From the NCBI GenBank assembly GCA_017622255.1, contig JAGARL010000058.1:1-5546 (forward strand): a stretch of 5,546 nt of DNA, read 5' to 3'. Below, in pieces: positions 4,693 to 5,546 of this stretch; positions within the stretch are counted from its first letter, which is position 1; the number at the start of each line of letters is the position of its first letter. This DNA is from Methanocorpusculum sp. Lineage in GTDB: Archaea > Halobacteriota > Methanomicrobia > Methanomicrobiales > Methanocorpusculaceae. The notes below the pieces were generated by a model, which saw nothing but the letters and a program-made list of their open reading frames with translations, searched no databases and was not told where the DNA came from. The position numbers and the translations under genes were made by a program.

Positions 4693-5546
4693 AGAAACAC
4701 CCGCTCCCGAAAGACACGGTAAAAGCCGCGGACACTGCCGCACTGATGTACACGGGAGGCACTACGGGTGATGCAAAAGGCGTTGTCCTCACTAATCAGG
4801 CATTCAACTTCACAACCTCCAGCTTTGTTCACTTAAAGCTGGAAGACCAGTGCCATGAAGGCGGAGCGTTCCTTTCCATCCTGCCGCTGTTCCATGCATT
4901 CGGCATGGTTGCAAGCGTGCACGCGCCGCTCTGCAGCGGTAAGCGCATGATTCTCGCGCCGAAGTTCGACCCGAAGGAGTGTGCAAATCTGGTATCAAAG
5001 GAGAAAATCGAAATCATTGCCGGTGTTCCGGCGATGTATGAGCGGATGTATCCGTTCCTGAAAGGGCATGACCTCTCCTTTGTTGTCCATGCGGTAGCAG
5101 GAGGCGACCTGGTATCGTCTGATCTGATTCGCCGGTACAATGAAATTCTGGACAGCGAACACGGCGGCGCTTCTTTTCTGGCAGGCTACGGTCTGACCGA
5201 GGCCTGCGGTCCGGTCTGTGTTTCTTCCCGCAGTGATGCCGAGCTTCCGGAAGGGGCGCTTGGAAAGCCGCTTATCGGCATTGAGATGTGTCTGGTCGAG
5301 CCGGGAACAACTAAGGTTCTCCCGAACACTGAAGAAGGGGAGCTGTGTTTCTTCGGCCCGTCTCTGATGGGCGGATATTATCAGAATCCGACGGCAACAG
5401 CAGATGTCATGCGAAAGCACAAAGACGGCAGAATCTGGCTGCACACCGGAGATGTGGTAACGCTTGATGCGGACCGGAATATTATCTTCAAGTCCCGCTG
5501 CAAGCGTATGGTAAAGGTTAACGGATACAATGTCTATCCGACGTTA
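4668..5546 (+). CDS. Acyl-CoA synthetase, C-terminal part after frameshift (runs off right edge)
   Basis: This is the continuation of the gene starting at 4135, given here from the first ATG of its frame; the frame itself is open from 4614. The catalytic core of an AMP-binding enzyme is complete: the phosphate-binding loop MYTGGTTGDAKGV (4746-4784), SILPLFHAFGM, GVPAMYERM, the YGLTE motif within AGYGLTEACGP (5181-5213), and LHTGDVV (5439-5459) with the adenylate-ribose-binding aspartate. After these comes the hinge region KSRCKRMVKVNGYNVYP, at which the window ends. The mobile C-terminal domain with the catalytic lysine lies outside. Independent translation from ATG 4668 would lack the N-terminal lobe and is unlikely to give an active enzyme, so this is best read as one frameshifted gene. 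The frame has no further lesion to the window edge, arguing for a recent change or a sequencing error. Confidence 0.85.
   Translation, partial: MESGRKFLEKHPLPKDTVKAADTAALMYTGGTTGDAKGVVLTNQAFNFTTSSFVHLKLEDQCHEGGAFLSILPLFHAFGMVASVHAPLCSGKRMILAPKFDPKECANLVSKEKIEIIAGVPAMYERMYPFLKGHDLSFVVHAVAGGDLVSSDLIRRYNEILDSEHGGASFLAGYGLTEACGPVCVSSRSDAELPEGALGKPLIGIEMCLVEPGTTKVLPNTEEGELCFFGPSLMGGYYQNPTATADVMRKHKDGRIWLHTGDVVTLDADRNIIFKSRCKRMVKVNGYNVYPTL

Overview
The window looks archaeal, most likely a methanogenic euryarchaeon of the Methanomicrobiales; a Methanocorpusculum-like genome is my best guess, from recollection rather than a search. The signs are moderate GC with AT-rich intergenic DNA, a DUF4013-type membrane protein, TATA boxes with purine-rich BRE-like upstream bases lying about 31 nt before three start codons, and an oligo-T terminator. 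No 16S rRNA or other strict taxonomic marker is present.

Left side, minus strand (1-1700): a DUF4013-like membrane protein gene is followed by the N-terminal 266 codons of uvrB, the nucleotide-excision-repair DNA-loading helicase. uvrB runs off the left edge. The two genes share one base at a TGATG junction, so translation is probably coupled.

Divergent spacer (1701-1941): it holds a near-leaderless promoter for the minus-strand pair and a 46-bp perfect direct repeat with 102-bp spacing. Each repeat copy carries a TATA box and an imperfect palindrome. The second copy sits exactly where the promoter of the next gene should be.

Middle, plus strand (1942-3804): a DHA2-type (14-helix) MFS transporter is followed in the same frame by a linker and a CBS-domain pair. 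Only one TGA, at 3259-3261, separates them. Without it the two would form a single 620-residue transporter with a cytosolic nucleotide-sensing tail. Either this is a recently broken (or mis-sequenced) MFS-CBS fusion, or two proteins are made, with a Shine-Dalgarno-like site before the CBS start.

Right side, plus strand (4135-5546): an ANL-superfamily acyl-CoA synthetase runs off the right edge. Its reading frame is broken by a -1 shift that is best explained by loss of one C in the CCC run at 4640-4642. The spacer before it (3805-4134) contains an oligo-T terminator, a cluster of GCAGA-type decamers in both orientations, and a TATA-like promoter, but no convincing gene.

The most notable features are the interrupted MFS-CBS fusion, the duplicated promoter/operator module in front of it, and a second frame lesion in the neighbouring gene. 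I see no mobile element, CRISPR array, tRNA or rRNA.
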